The position numbers and the translations under genes were made by a program. Of a stretch of 64,000 nt of DNA, positions 11,901 through 22,746 are shown one piece after another (the stretch's first letter is position 1; the number at the start of each line of letters is the position of its first letter). The stretch comes from Bursaphelenchus xylophilus (Eukaryota; Nematoda; Chromadorea; Rhabditida; Aphelenchoididae), in the NCBI GenBank assembly GCA_904066235.2, contig CAJFCV020000001.1:2728001-2792000 (forward strand), given 5' to 3'. The notes under the pieces were generated by a model. That model was not told the DNA's origin, made no database searches, and worked only from the letters and a program-made list of their open reading frames with translations.

Positions 11901-12705
11901 AACAGAGGGCTTATTATTTTTCCGACAGACATAAATTTTTATGATTCCTAGTGCCATTACATAGGTTTTATTCAAAAAAGCGTAGACTTTTTTAGCAAGG
12001 CCGCACCGTGCAAAAACCCCATTTTGCACTGTGCAACCTAAAATACAATATCGCGCAACAAAAGCCATTTTCAACTTATTGTTAGTCGCTGCGACATTTC
12101 TGAAGCGAGTTCGCGCGATGGGTCAAAATGCACAGTGCAAAATGTTCGAAAAGCCTGCACGGTGCGAAAAAGGGACAAAGTCGGAAAAGGGGTGCATTGT
12201 GCGTCGCGACAAACAGTGTTTCAGTCTGTCGGGAAAATAATGCGCACTCTGTCGCATGAAAAATCGCATCGCTGCCGAGAAAATGAATCGTGGCGCCTCA
12301 AAATCAAATTTATTTCCACTTCAGCGACGCTGTCGGCGCAGCGACGCGCTCATTATTTTCCCGACAGTCTGATAAATTTGTCAGAGATTACAAGCCTTTT
12401 ACCGATAAAAAACCCATATATTTTTCCTTTCAGCCCCCACAATCCCAGTTTATCAGCACCCCAATGCGGATCCCACCCAGCTCTCGACAATGTTCCAGCA
12501 AGCCCCGCAGGTCTTCGAATTCCGTCCCAACACCTACTCCGACTTTGTTTTCCCACAATATACGGTGGAGCCGAAGCAATGTGATCAGAGTTTCGATCAT
12601 GTTACCGAATGTTCCGATGGGCTTTATTCAATTTCAATGACGGACTTTGAACCTCAAGGTTTCAGCGCCGTCAATGAAGCCAACTTTACGCCGTTTTCGG
12701 AATGA
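8910..12705 (+). CDS. Forkhead-box transcription factor (FoxF/LET-381-like)
   Basis: Five exons: 8910-8923, 9253-9517, 10200-10562, 11419-11683 and 12434-12705 (392 aa), all GT-AG and in phase; TGA at 12703-12705 is followed by AATAAA near 12798. The forkhead winged-helix domain starts at [15 protein letters not shown] (about residue 78) and is split by an intron after this helix; exon 3 continues with [20 protein letters not shown], then [16 protein letters not shown] (recognition helix H3) and GKGHYWTM (wing). The LAEIY-FL and GKGHYWT pattern is closest to the FoxF class, which includes C. elegans LET-381, a mesodermal regulator; that subclass is an inference. A basic KKRNRR stretch just before the domain may be a nuclear signal. 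The C-terminal half is Gln/Pro/Asn-rich, as for an activation region. The short first exon (MADK) is less certain than the rest. Confidence 0.85.
9559..9690. mobile_element. MITE left part, subfamily A
   Basis: Only the left end (CAGTCTGTCGGGAAAATAAT) and interior are kept; the right TIR is missing. It lies in forkhead intron 2. Confidence 0.65.
9998..10125. mobile_element. MITE right part, subfamily A
   Basis: Interior plus a damaged right end (CATTATTTTCTCATCAGACT). With the left part at 9559 it may be one copy split by about 300 bp of later insertion, or two separate fragments. Confidence 0.55.
10590..10700. mobile_element. MITE right part in forkhead intron 3
   Basis: GTGAAAAGCAATTTAACTTT through CCCGACAGGTTAATA. 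The left TIR is absent. The fragment begins about 25 bp past the exon 3 donor. Confidence 0.55.
10740..11400. other. Forkhead intron 3 remainder
   Basis: The interval carries one dispersed repeat copy (about 10900-11000, TTTTGTGGAAACATTTC and TACGGTAGAAATAGG). No gene is seen in this stretch. Confidence 0.4.
11776..11933. mobile_element. MITE copy, subfamily A, in forkhead intron 4
   Basis: Left end TATCAGTCTGTCGGGAAAAT is intact. The right end TTTTTCCGACAGACATA has lost the TGATA terminus. Confidence 0.7.
12219..12374. mobile_element. MITE copy, subfamily A, in forkhead intron 4
   Basis: Both ends are present (TTTCAGTCTGTCGGG; CCCGACAGTCTGATA). It follows a short stretch of GCACTGTGC palindromes (12000-12210) and sits 59 bp before forkhead exon 5. 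Confidence 0.75.
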
Positions 12706-13408
12706 AGGAGGGCTGGAATTCGAATAATTTTGCTTTTTATACAGTGTAAAAGATGTTTATTATAGTTATATTCTCTTGAAAGGTGGATTTTACGCTTAAT
12801 AAAATTGGAAATCAAACAAATTAGTGAGTTCTACAAGCGCTGAAAAGCTTCGTTTGCAGTTTGCAACTGCCCAAAAATGAAAACAGCTTTCTTTTCGAGA
12901 GAGCACGTAAAATGAAGAGAGCCGCCTAAAGAAAAAAATTTTTTTGCTTTTTCCTTTTCTCCGTGAGCCCAGGTAACGTGGGAAGGCAGAAGCACAGTAG
13001 CGCTTCTTTGCAGCAAAACTTGTCTATAACGAACAATTTAAGGGGTCTCAACGTTTGCACACTTTTAATCAGGCCAAATTGGATCTCACAAAACGCTCTG
13101 TGAAATATCAGTCTGTCGGGAAAATAATGATCACTCTGTCGCATTGAAAATCGCATCGCCGCCGAGAAAATGAACTGTGTTGTGACAAAATCGAGTTGCA
13201 TTTCACTGATAGTGCATGATATTCGTTGCACGCCTGACTGTATTTACACACACTTCGGCAAAAGTTGCGCAACAAATCGGGCATTTTTATGGCAGAAATT
13301 CTCAAAATTAAGCGCAGAAATTTTATTTCCCCGATGACTCTTTACTCCAACTTCATTCTGTATTTTGATCGGGTCTCTAGTCTACCGTCTTCAATTCTCA
13401 TCCTCAAG
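12706..13408. other. Intergenic DNA between forkhead and RING genes
   Basis: Holds the forkhead 3' end with AATAAA near 12798 and a left-half MITE at 13106-13210. The upstream part of the RING gene's frame stays open from 13265, so the RING start could lie further 5' than called. Confidence 0.5.
13106..13210. mobile_element. MITE left half
   Basis: TATCAGTCTGTCGGGAAAAT and the interior to TCGAGTTGCATTTCACTGAT; the right half is missing. Confidence 0.6.
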
Positions 13409-16400
13409 ATGTCCACCGAATCTTCTGCTCCTTCCAATTCCGGTGCCTTCTCCACTAAACGTATCTTCTTGGTGAAGACCAGCCTCGATGATACGCTGAG
13501 TTTCCTGCAAAAACAGCTTGACGAGCTGTTCGATTTCGACCAACGAGACCACAATTTAAAGGTCATGATGATCGAGGACTTGATGGGCGACTTGGAGGAG
13601 TGTGTCAACTTGTTTCATCATCGCAAATACCCGGAAGCAGTTGTGACCATTATGAATGATATCATGGGAAGAGCGCTACTGTAAGTTAAAACACGATTTT
13701 TCTAACACTCGAGCGCACCTTTATTGGCCGGCTACACGAAAATTCAAACTGCTTCAAATCCAGCGAAACTTTCAAATCTGTGCCTATGGACAGTTCTAAG
13801 AAACTTTCCCGTTAACTTTTTTTGATTACTCACCGTAGCGTGGGTTACTGTAACTTGACCTCAAAATTTATATCTCGGTAACCAGACGTCGTAGAAGGAC
13901 GGCACCTTCACCATTATGTTCCTCATGCAAAATAACGTGTTTTTGGTTGTTACACCCGGATATGAAAATTATCGGAAGGGTTCCAAAAATTTGAATATTC
14001 ATGCGCTGAACAATAAATCTTCAATTTTCTCGAAAACTGGTTATTATTTTAGCGCTTTTTTATTGCATATTCTGAAAGCAGAGCTTTTTCTGAATCGAAT
14101 GCATATAAGGATTGCTCACAAAGCCGGAGAATTTGGGGGTAACCGGCCGCCGGAAGTTGGCGTACTCCGTTCGAGATCTAAGAAAACGGTCTAAAATCGC
14201 AGCAAATTGGACAATTTTTGAATTTCTTTTTTTATCCAGTTAACTCTAGGGCTTTTTTAGTCCTCATAGACAAAAAGTCATCAACAAATTTATGTTGAAA
14301 AGCCCGTTTTAAAAAAATTTGCATATTTTCGCGCAGTTCTTAAAATTTGTAAATATCTCAAATATTTCCAATGTTATACCCATTATTATCATTGTACAAT
14401 ACATTAGGCAATGTGAGAATCCAACTTTAACTATACGTGTCGCAATTTGAACACCATGTTTTGCGCAGGAAGGCGCTATCTATATGAACACGTAGTGAAA
14501 ACTGTTATCTCTTGTTTTTCTCGTGAAATTATGCTAATTTTAGCACTTTTTTATTGCATTTTCAAAAAGTACAGTGTATCCTGATTCGAATGCGTTCAAG
14601 TATGTTACAAGTCGATGGAGATTTGAGTGAAAACGGAGCTGCTAAAGTTCTTATAACCTCAGTTTCTCAATTGGCAGCAAATCGCTTATTCTTTACGAAG
14701 TTTGCTAAACAGTGGCCTACACAAGAGCCAAAGGCTAGTGAGCCGTCCCCTAGGTTCCGTAGAGACATTCAGGAAGACACTGAAGATGTGGACGAGAGAC
14801 TTTTAGAAAACGATGGGACGAAAGATGTCATCGTCACATTTTAGAAAACGATGGGACGAAAGATGTCATCGTCACTGATATAACCCTTGTGTAATAATCG
14901 CGTACTATTATCTTTTTCATTGCTGATTTAAAATGGGGTCATAAACTTGCATGTGAACTGTAGCAGCAGCTCCGTTTTCACTCAAATCTCCATCGACTTG
15001 TAACATACTTGAACGCATTCGAATCAGGATACACTGTACTTTTTGAAAATGCAATAAAAAAGTGCTAAAATTAGCATAATTTCACGAGAAAAACAAGAGA
15101 TAACAGTTTTCACTACGTGTTCATATAGATAGCGCCTTCCTGCGCAAAACATGGTGTTCAAATTGCGACACGTATAGTTAAAGTTGGATTCTCACATTGC
15201 CTAATGTATTGTACAATGATAATAATGGGTATAACATTGGAAATATTTGAGATATTTACAAATTTTAAGAACTGCGCGAAAATATGCAAATTTTTTTAAA
15301 ACGGGCTTTTCAACATAAATTTGTTGATGACTTTTTGTCTATGAGGACTAAAAAAGCCCTAGAGTTAACTGGATAAAAAAAGAAATTCAAAAATTGTCCA
15401 ATTTGCTGCGATTTTAGACCGTTTTCTTAGATCTCGAACGGAGTACGCCAACTTCCGGCGGCCGGTTACCCCCAAATTCTCCGGCTTTGTGAGCAATCCT
15501 TATATGCATTCGATTCAGAAAAAGCTCTGATTTCAGAATATGCAATAAAAAAGCGCTAAAATAATAACCAGTTTTCGAGAAAATTGAAGATTTATTGTTC
15601 GGCGCATGAATATTCAAATTTTTGGAACCCTTCCGATAATTTTCATATCCGGGTGTAACAACCAAAAACACGTTATTTTGCATGAGGAACATAATGGTGA
15701 AGGTGCCGTCCTTCTACGACGTCTGGTTACCGAGATATAAATTTTGAGGTCAAGTTACAGTAACCCGGACTACGGTGAGTAATCAAAAAAAGTTAACGGG
15801 AAAGTTTCTTAGAACTGTCCATAGGCACAGATTTGAAAGTTTCGCTGGATTTGAAGCAGTTTGAATTTTCGTGTAGCCAAGGCTCTCGACTCATAGAAAA
15901 ATCGTGTTTTAAAAGACGATTTTTGGCTCGCTGCGTCAGCCAATACGAGGGGCCGGACATTCAAAAAATTTTTTTTTTGAGTTTTTTGGCCTAAAATGTT
16001 TGTATAGGTCACTAAAACACATTCCCAAAATTTTTTTGCCCAGTGATGCCCGGAAGGTAGAAATTTGCATACGGTTATATCCGTCCTTCTGAGCTCTGCT
16101 GTTGCCGTCGCAATAAAGACAACTCGACGAAACCGACACCGTATAGGTTTTGGTGGATGGCGAATTCAAAAATCGCAATTTCAAATTAGTAGGATTACTG
16201 TAACATACAGTTTTTGACCTTCGGTCGATAAGAATCGACCGTATCTTCTTCAAATCAAAAATCCCACAAGATTTTATTGCAGATTTGGAATCAGCGTAAA
16301 ATTCTGGTCTAGGAGCATGTAATTTGCATCCTTGATTCCGTGGCAGATAAATCATGGCGCAGTGGGTTTTGACGAAAACTAGTAATCTACCGACCCTGGT

Positions 16401-18483
16401 TCGATCCCCGCTGAAGACAAATATTGTAAAAAATGTGGAAATGACATTTAATGGAATTATGAGGGTTGTATGAGCAACGCTGAGTATTTTTAGACATCAA
16501 TGTAACATGAATTTGAGGCTAGAACAGGGTTTATATTATTTTAGCCTCGGAATCCGTGAAAAATAAAACTGCTTCAAACGGGCTGAAATTGATAACACCT
16601 ATTCTAGGCCTAATTCTTAGAAACTTTTACGTTAACTTTTTTTTGTTAGATTACTGTAGCGTGGATTACGGTCACATAAAACCCAATTTTGTTTTTTCAT
16701 ACCATAAGGCGCAGAGCCATCGGAATATCACAAAGATTGTAGAAGTGGTTAAGAACGAGTGGGCTTGCGCAATAATAGTTCGTTTATGGCCGTATGTTTT
16801 GAAATACCTGAGTTATCTAACACAGTATCACCAATGGATGATGAGATTAATGCACACTGGAAATGAGTTAGAATCGAATTTTAAATATGAAGTATGCCCG
16901 CTTTCTGCCGTTTGAATAATATAGCCAAAAAAAATTTTAATTTTATGCAAAAATTTTGAAGCAATCGCCTTTAACGAGGCCGAGCTTTTTGTTACCGTAA
17001 TCCACGCTACAGTAATCTAACAAAAAAAAGTTAACGTAAAAGTTTTTAAGAATTAGGCCTAGAATAGGTGTTATCAATTTCAGGCCGTTTGAAGCAGTTT
17101 TATTTTTCACGGATTCCGAGGCTAAAATAATATAAACCCTGTTCTAGCCTCAAATTCATGTTACATTGATGTCTAAAAATACTCAGCGTTGCTCATATAA
17201 CCCTCATAATTCCATTAAACGTCATTTCCACATTTTTTACAATATTTGTCTTCAGCGGGGATCGAACCAGGGTCGGTAGATTACTAGTTTTCGTCAAAAC
17301 CCACTGCGCCATGATTTATCTGCCACGGAATCAAGGATGCAAATTACATGCTCCTAGACCAGAATTTTACGCTGATTCCAAATCTGCAATAAAATCTTGT
17401 GGGATTTCTGATTTGAAGAAGATACGGTCGATTTTTATCGACCGAAGGTCAAAAACTGTATGTTACAGTAATCCTACTAATTTGAAATTGCGATTTTTGA
17501 ATTCGCCATCCACCAAAACCTATACGGTGTCGGTTTCGTCGAGTTGTCTTTATTGCGACGGCAACAGCAGAGCTCAGAAGGACGGATATAACCGTATGCA
17601 AATTTCTACCTTCCGGGCATCACTGGGCAAAAAAATTTTGGGAATGTGTTTTAGTGACCTATACCAACATTTTAGGCCAAAAAACTCAAAAAAAATTTTT
17701 TTGAATGTCCCCGGCTGACGCAGCGAGCCAAAAATCGTCTTTTAAATCGTTTTATTTTCTTTGATTTGATGGGGGTTTTGTCGGTTTATATTTAGGTTCT
17801 GTTGGTTTTGTAAACCCTTTACGGTAGGAATAAGCAAGCAACTTTTCAACTTTAAAATTCTCAAAAAATGGGTAACATTTTTACCGAGCGAGAGCCAGGA
17901 ATTTCGAAAAAGAAATATTCTAAATTTGTGCCAAGATTGACTCATAAAGACCGCTAGGATATGCACCAATCCTTTGCAGGAAACTATGTCGAAATGTGAG
18001 AAAATTCTACTCTTTTCTCGAACTTTGACATGGAAAACTTCATGCCTATGTAGAGGGTAATCCTTCCACAAAAAACTAAGACCTATACATCGTTGAATAT
18101 CTCGGCTGTCCCTGCAAAGCATAAACTAAAATTTTCAAGAATTGATATTTAACCTATGCCCTTACTTTTTTAGAAATTGATATATGACATATTCTTGCTC
18201 AACTTCAGATTTTTACTCTTTCAGAATTGCCACGAACATTGCCCAATGCACTCAGAAGAACTTTACCCACACGAATGACATTTGTGCTATCTGTTTGGAA
18301 GAAGAAGCCCAACAGCCCGTCTACTGCCTCCAATGCCTCAAAGTGGTATGCTGCAAAGGCTGTATGACCCAGCTGATGAAGCACAGTAAGCATTTTTTGA
18401 CCTGCTTGAGATGCCAGAGGAAGAGTTCAATCACATTCCCATTCTTTTTTTATGCTAATGTAAGTCCGAATACGTCGGAATAA
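13409..18483 (+). CDS. RING-type zinc-finger protein with a 4.5 kb intron
   Basis: Two exons, 13409-13680 and 18225-18483, join in phase (CT|A) to give 176 aa. Exon 1 encodes a Ser-rich N-terminus and an amphipathic helical region (LQKQLDELFDFDQ, MGDLEECVNLFHH). Exon 2 encodes a compact eight-cysteine finger: CAICLEEE, YCLQCLKVVCCKGC and CLRC, spaced like a RING/B-box-type zinc fold; ubiquitin ligase activity is possible but not shown. The start at 13409 is chosen because it opens MSTESSAPS; the frame is open upstream to 13265. A canonical GTAAGT donor at 13681 and TTTCAG acceptor at 18224 support the splice. AATAAA lies near 18512. The intron is filled by two large inverted repeats, which is exceptional beside its neighbours. 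Confidence 0.7.
13685..15918. repeat. Large inverted repeat 1 (arms ~930 bp)
   Basis: The left arm (about 13685-14645) and right arm (about 14968-15918) are near-identical in reverse. For example, ACACGAAAATTCAAACTG at the left outer part mirrors CAGTTTGAATTTTCGTGT at the right, and the same 92-residue frame can be read on opposite strands in both arms. The ~320 bp centre has its own direct repeat of about 40 bp (GAAAACGATGGGACGAAAGA, twice near 14805-14870). It lies inside the RING gene intron. No transposase is visible, so it is a foldback-type element or an inverted duplication. Confidence 0.85.
16350..16412 (+). other. tRNA-like segment inside inverted repeat 2, left arm
   Basis: A-box-like TGGCGCAGTGG (16355-16365) and B-box GGTTCGATCCC (16398-16408). 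The spacing fits a tRNA, but the arms between do not fold as a standard anticodon stem. An inverted copy lies in the right arm. Confidence 0.45.
17250..17315 (-). other. tRNA-like segment inside inverted repeat 2, right arm
   Basis: Mirror copy of the left-arm segment: GGGATCGAACCAGGG (B box, reversed) and CCACTGCGCCA (A box, reversed). Confidence 0.45.
17850..18115. repeat. Dispersed repeat copy near RING exon 2
   Basis: CATGCCTATGTAGAGGGTAA followed by CCTTCCACAAAAAA matches, in reverse, the block near 20690 and 43250. No coding signal. Confidence 0.45.
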
Positions 18484-18641
18484 TTTATGTCTTGAAGAGT
18501 TATAGTTGTTTGTAATAAATCAGAGTTCTATTATATATTTGAAATTTAACTTGGATATATTTTGATTTGAAAAGTTCAAAAAATTTGCGCTTATAAGAGT
18601 ATTCGTGAATCTTAACTTTCGTCGCTGCGATATTGCAATTG

Positions 18642-18795
18642 TATCAGTCTGTCGGGAAAATAACGGCGGATCGTCGCAGCAAAATGTCCCGCCGGTATCG
18701 CGCACCAAATGCCAAGCCGCTGCTTGCAGTCGCAAAGCGATAATGGGCGATTCGGAGGCGCGACGATCCCCCGTTATTTTCCCGACAGACTGATA
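18642..18795. mobile_element. MITE copy, subfamily B/C
   Basis: Complete, TATCAGTCTGTCGGGAAAAT to CCCGACAGACTGATA. The interior CGGCGGATCGTCGCAGC and GATAATGGGCGATTCGG differs from subfamily A and is mirrored at the far end. Confidence 0.75.
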
Positions 18796-18889
18796 CGGTG
18801 CAAAAGATCAAATGCTCGTCGCAAAAAGGGGTTTTGTGCACGGCGCGGCCCACGACAAAAAGTCTACGCACTTTTGATAAAACGTAATT

Positions 18890-19200
18890 CATTTTCATAA
18901 AGTCCGCAGACTTTTTCTCGCAAAGCTTTTTGCACTGTGCATTTCGTTTTTTGGCAAATTTTTTGCACGGTGCAAAAAATGTCGCCGCGTGGCAAGCTTT
19001 TTCCAACTACGTCGCTGCGGCTTTGCCGAACTATTCGCACGGTGCAAACTGCTTTTTCAATTTTGCACTGTGCAAAAAACAGCAAAATGCACAGTGCATT
19101 AGCGGCAAACAGGAGAAAAAAGCAAAATGCACTGTGCGATAAAAGACAAAAAAGACGAAAAAATGTCTACGCACTTTATGAAAATGCTGGAGTTATTTCG
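18890..19200. mobile_element. Foldback element built of GCACTGTGC palindromes
   Basis: Outer ends CATTTTCATAAAGTCC and GCACTTTATGAAAATG are inverted repeats; between them lie many GCACTGTGC/GCACGGTGC palindromes. The same end signature bounds similar blocks near 41860-42120 and 44865-45160. Confidence 0.55.
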
Positions 19201-19750
19201 GCGACATGCACTGTGCAAAAACAAAAATTCACTTTGCACTGTGCTATTTCTCGCTTTTTGCACCGTGCAATAGGCTTTTTTTGGCTGTCGCTCGCACCCT
19301 GATTTTTTTCGCACATTGAAAATATAAGCATTAAAAAATCACTATAGCGACTTTGCAAACGCACTAGCACCATTTTGCAGCCTAAAAACACTCCCGCGAC
19401 AAAGTTTTTATATTTTATATAGGTTCATCCTCCCTTTCAAAAAAGTCTGGATTCCCTAATCCAAACCTGTGACACAACGCTGATTATGAACTTTGTGCCC
19501 ACCCCTCTATCGGAGGTATAATAAACGAAACACATCGGGAAAAAGCGTTTGTTTTCCTCGCTTTTCAGTTTATTTCTCATGTCTGAAAAGACGTTTTAAC
19601 GGGGGGTTTTAGAACACTTTTGTTTTCCTCATCAATCTTTTCATGCGTTTTTAGTTGATTGCGGAGTTTGATCAGGTAGATAAGGTAATTTTTTTTTGAT
19701 GGTTTAGAAATTATGCAACTACAAGGTAATTTCTGCAAAAATCTTTTTTT

Positions 19751-19848
19751 TAGTCTGTCGGGAAAATAATGAGCACTCTGTCGGATTTCATTTCTGCGAC
19801 GCGATTGGTGCAGCGACAGTGTGCTCAATACTTTCCCGACAGCTGATA
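19751..19848. mobile_element. Internally deleted MITE copy
   Basis: Both termini are present (TAGTCTGTCGGGAAAATAAT; CTTTCCCGACAGCTGATA) but it is only about 98 bp, so about 55 bp of interior is lost. Confidence 0.65.
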
Positions 19849-20292
19849 GGAGGAGCTTTTGAAATTTTTTGTTGTGGACAGGCCTCGTTATACTAGAGTC
19901 CCTTGTACTGGAGGTCGAACTATCCGCCTTAAACATAGTTTTCGTTGAGCAACTTGTCAGTGTAATCTTTATTTTGCCGACATCTTGCTACTCCAAGTTC
20001 GACTTTCAGATTCTCTAAAAATTTTGCAAACACCGCGGCACGGCAACCCAAAATAGAACAAAAATGTCTCCCGCCCACTTTTGAATTTCGTCCAAACGAA
20101 GTGTCAAAATTCACAAAAGAAATAAAATATGTAATTCCGAGAAAAATATTTTTCGGTCGGAAAACCACACGAAAATTCATTTTTGACATTTGGTTTGAAT
20201 TCAACCGATACTAGGTGGGCGAAGCGCCGAAACGAGGCGGGAGACTCCCTGGGTTGCCGTGCGCGGTGATGAGCCGAATATCAATTCCTAAC

Positions 20293-20550
20293 GAGGAAAG
20301 TACTTCTATGGGGTATGGAGTGCTGCCAGCGTTTACTTTAGCTCCAAACAAAGCTTTTCAATTGGTAAAAACTTGGTCAAAAAGGCATTTTGAGTGGTGT
20401 TGCGAGAAAAGTTTTGAGGATTTTTTCACCCTTACAAACCAAAATAAGGCAGTTAATTTTTATATACTCTGAATCAGAAAAATTTTGCGAAATTTTTGAT
20501 GTATGTCTCGACCGGAAACTCCATACCCCATAGAAGTACTTTCCTTGGAA
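20293..20550. repeat. Short inverted repeat, ~200 bp apart
   Basis: AGTACTTCTATGGGGTATGG (about 20300) is mirrored by CCATACCCCATAGAAGTACT (about 20520). A third related copy (GAAAGTACTTTTATGGG) lies near 40642. Confidence 0.6.
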
Positions 20551-20589
20551 AAATTTTAACTTGCGCTTTGCAGGGGCAGCCTAGATATC

Positions 20590-20745
20590 GAACGATCTTT
20601 GCGGCAGAGAGAGCACACGAAACGTAAGCGGTCAGGGTAAAACACTTTTTGGGCCTTATCTTGTTCCATTTCGTATGAAAAAAAAATTATTTTTTTGTGG
20701 AAGCATTACCCTCTGCTGTAGGAATAGGCATGAAACGTGCATTTG
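20590..20745. repeat. Dispersed repeat copy
   Basis: GCGGCAGAGAGAGCACACG, AAGCGGTCAGG, TTTTTGTGGAAGCATTACCC and ATGAAACGTGC in the same order as at 43140-43290. Confidence 0.55.
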
Positions 20746-20829
20746 TTTTTTTTGTCGCGCAATCGACTTCGCGACGACATTTACGTCATTAACTTTAATT
20801 TAGCCTAATAAACCTTAATTCAACAAGTT

Positions 20830-20987
20830 GATCAGTCTGTCGGGAAAATAATGTGGACTTGCTGTGCCTTGGAATCGCCCACCGTCGCTTTGCAACGGCT
20901 TGCCGCGGCTGAAGCTTTTGTGCGTGTCAGCGACGAGGCAAAACATTCCGTTGCGACAAATCCACATTATTTTTCCGACACACTAAT
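20830..20987. mobile_element. MITE copy, subfamily B
   Basis: GATCAGTCTGTCGGGAAAAT to TTTTTCCGACACACTAATG; interior AATGTGGACTTGCTGTGCC and CCTTGGAATCGCCCACC as in the copies at 1945 and 52645. Confidence 0.7.
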
Positions 20988-21507
20988 GTGTCAAAAATCT
21001 TATCGTTGAATTTTTTTGTCTTCTTTATTTTCCCTAATTTTCGAACCGGTTTTTCCCACACCAAAAATCACAATGACATTACCCCTATTACTACCTATTT
21101 TTGTTTGCCCATTAATCAAATACCGCAATCTAAACATGCGATGTTATTTTTAAAGATCACGCCGGGACTGTGGTAACTTTCCATTCCGGATAAAACCCGC
21201 TGAAAAAACATTTTAAAAAGCCCCGTAAAAAGCGAGAATCTTATCATTGCATCAGTTGGGCTGCAAGAAATCCGAATTTTGTTTGATAATTCCTTTTATT
21301 TCTTTCGTGAGAATGGAATTCGGTTCGAACGCTCTTTGCACTATAAAAAAATAGTTGAAAAAATATGTTTTGCGTTTGGAACTTCTAGTTGATTATTTTT
21401 TGAATGGCTTGGTATAATTAGAGCAGGCATAGAGAAAAATTGTTTTTTTTTGATTTTTTGTGATTTCTAGTCGAATATTGGTCAATTCAGAGTCCTGCAG
21501 ATTTCGT

Positions 21508-21520
21508 ATCAGTCTGTCTG
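21508..21520. mobile_element. Left remnant of the MITE that received the Polinton
   Basis: TATCAGTCTGTCTG is the first part of a MITE TIR; its continuation (GAAAATAATGAGCAC) is found after the Polinton at 40079. The last six bases, TGTCTG (21515-21520), are the left target-site duplication. Confidence 0.85.
21515..21520. repeat. Left target-site duplication of Polinton
   Basis: TGTCTG, identical to 40073-40078. Confidence 0.9.
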
Positions 21521-22327
21521 AGTAGTAATAAGAGGTAGTTTCTGGCACTAAATTTTGCATCCACTGGAAAAGGGGGGAGGAGCCGGCGCGGGGTGCCGTA
21601 AATGAGAGAGTGTGGGATTGGAGGAGAGTGGGGAGAGAGGTGAGGGAATTTTTATGGTATGGTAGTACTGTAAAGGTGAGAGAGTGAGGGATTGGAGGAG
21701 AGTGGGGAGAGAGGTCAGGGGAATTTTGCGGTCAAATTTCAAAAAAGATGCGCGGGTGTCGTAATTGAAAGGACGCGATGAAATTGCGGTAAAAAATGAA
21801 AAAGATGAGAGAGTGTGGGATTGGAGGAGAGTGGGGAGAGAGGTCAGGGGAATTTTGCGGTCAAATTTCAAAAAAGATGAGAGGGTGTCGTAATTGAAAG
21901 GACGCGATGAAATTGTGGTAAAAAATGAAAAAGGTGAGAGAGTGTGGGATTGGAGGAGAGTGGGGAGAGAGGTCAGGGGGATTTTGCGGTAAAAAAAAAA
22001 TTGAAAAAGGGTGAGAAAGTGGGGAAAAGAGGAGGATTGAGGGTTGTTGCGCAACCTAGAGGTTGCGGGAGGGCAAGAGGTTGCGGGGTGTTGCGCAACC
22101 GAGATGTTATGAATGTTGCGCAACCTAGAGGTTGCGGTAGGTTAAAGAGTTTATGATTTATGTCTGTGATTTTTTTCCGGAAAAAGCGGAAGGATCAAGA
22201 CTATCAAGTCCATCAATAAAGGTTGATGACCCTTCAATAAACTTTTCGACTCAATGATGATGAAATAATTTTTACCCTTTTCAAAAGGATTAAGAATCCA
22301 ATAACTTTTATTCGTTTATTCAAAAAA
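21521..22327. repeat. Polinton left terminal inverted repeat
   Basis: Inverse of 39270-40072. Its outer part is a purine-rich array of about four units around GGAGAGTGGGGAGAGAGG (at about 21622, 21696, 21824 and 21953; main period ~128 bp). Then comes a block with repeated GTTGCGCAACC palindromes (22045-22140), then AT-rich sequence to CGTTTATTCAAAAA. No gene lies in it; the open frame across the array is low-complexity. Confidence 0.9.
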
Positions 22328-22336
22328 AAAAATCTT

Positions 22337-22702
22337 TTAAATATTTGTATAAAAAATAAGATCAGATTGAGGGACTTCAGTGTGACGTTTGGTAACAGGT
22401 GTTAAATAAATTTGAATTTCATCTCCGTCAAAGAGACATCTAGTGTCGCTCTCACATCCATCATCTTTATCGTACAGCGAAAAGAACCACAGCTTCTCAC
22501 CGCATTTGCTTTGAACAGGTTTCAGACGACAAATCTTACGCCCACGGAATTTCATGTAAAAATTCTAAAAAAAAAAAACATAAAATATATGATATTAAAA
22601 ACTTACACTAAAATTTATTAACTTCAAAGTATTGATATCGACCCCATCAATGGACACGGCGTATGTCTTCCGGATATATTCGTTAAGGGTAATCGAAATC
22701 AT
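22337..22702 (-). CDS. Polinton small protein, unknown (107 aa)
   Basis: Two minus-strand exons, 22607-22702 and 22337-22564, join in phase across a 42 nt intron (GTAAGT/TTTTAG). The start is the ATG read at 22702, 89 bp from the divergent gene at 22792. The product begins with an amphipathic segment (ISITLNEYIRKTYAVSIDG), then a basic patch (KFRGRKICRLKP), several Cys and an acidic DKDDGCESD turn. I recognise no family. Its place as the first gene inside the left TIR, back to back with an OB-like gene, suggests an early or replicative role, but that is only inference. Confidence 0.6.
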
Positions 22703-22746
22703 GAGGGCGGAGCTAGAAAAAGATTGGGGCTAAACTCCACGAGGCG

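Larger units (their letters stand above)
15912..17748. repeat. Large inverted repeat 2 (arms ~755 bp)
   Basis: Arms at about 15912-16676 and 16994-17748 mirror one another, both beginning with GACGATTTTTGGCTCGCTGC at their outer ends. The left arm overlaps the outer edge of inverted repeat 1. The inner boundary is rich in GTTACTGTAGCGTGG-type text. The 135-139 codon frames in the arms are on opposite strands and mirror each other, so they are not evidence of a gene. Confidence 0.85.
18484..21507. other. Gene-poor interval before the Polinton
   Basis: Three kilobases without a supported gene. It holds MITE copies (18642, 19751, 20830), a palindrome-rich block (18860-19290), a short inverted repeat around 20293-20550, a dispersed repeat copy (20590-20745) and AT-rich DNA to the Polinton target site. 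Small open frames (for example 19929-20204 and 20215-20472) have no domain or splice support. Confidence 0.5.

Noticed and set aside
13916..15692. Two nearly identical 92-codon frames on opposite strands
   Set aside because: They are the same sequence in the two arms of inverted repeat 1, so one duplicated non-coding stretch explains both.
15936..17718. Two 135-139 codon frames (MIYLPRNQGC...)
   Set aside because: Mirror copies in the arms of inverted repeat 2; a tRNA-like element lies at their start; no domain.
20215..20472. 85-codon plus-strand frame after an in-frame GTG-rich stretch
   Set aside because: No domain and it overlaps a short inverted repeat; no splice or promoter evidence.
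21548..22123. 191-codon Ser/Pro/Leu-rich frame in the left TIR, with partner at 39722-40045
   Set aside because: It follows the 128 bp pyrimidine-rich tandem array and consists of the same short text repeated; low complexity.
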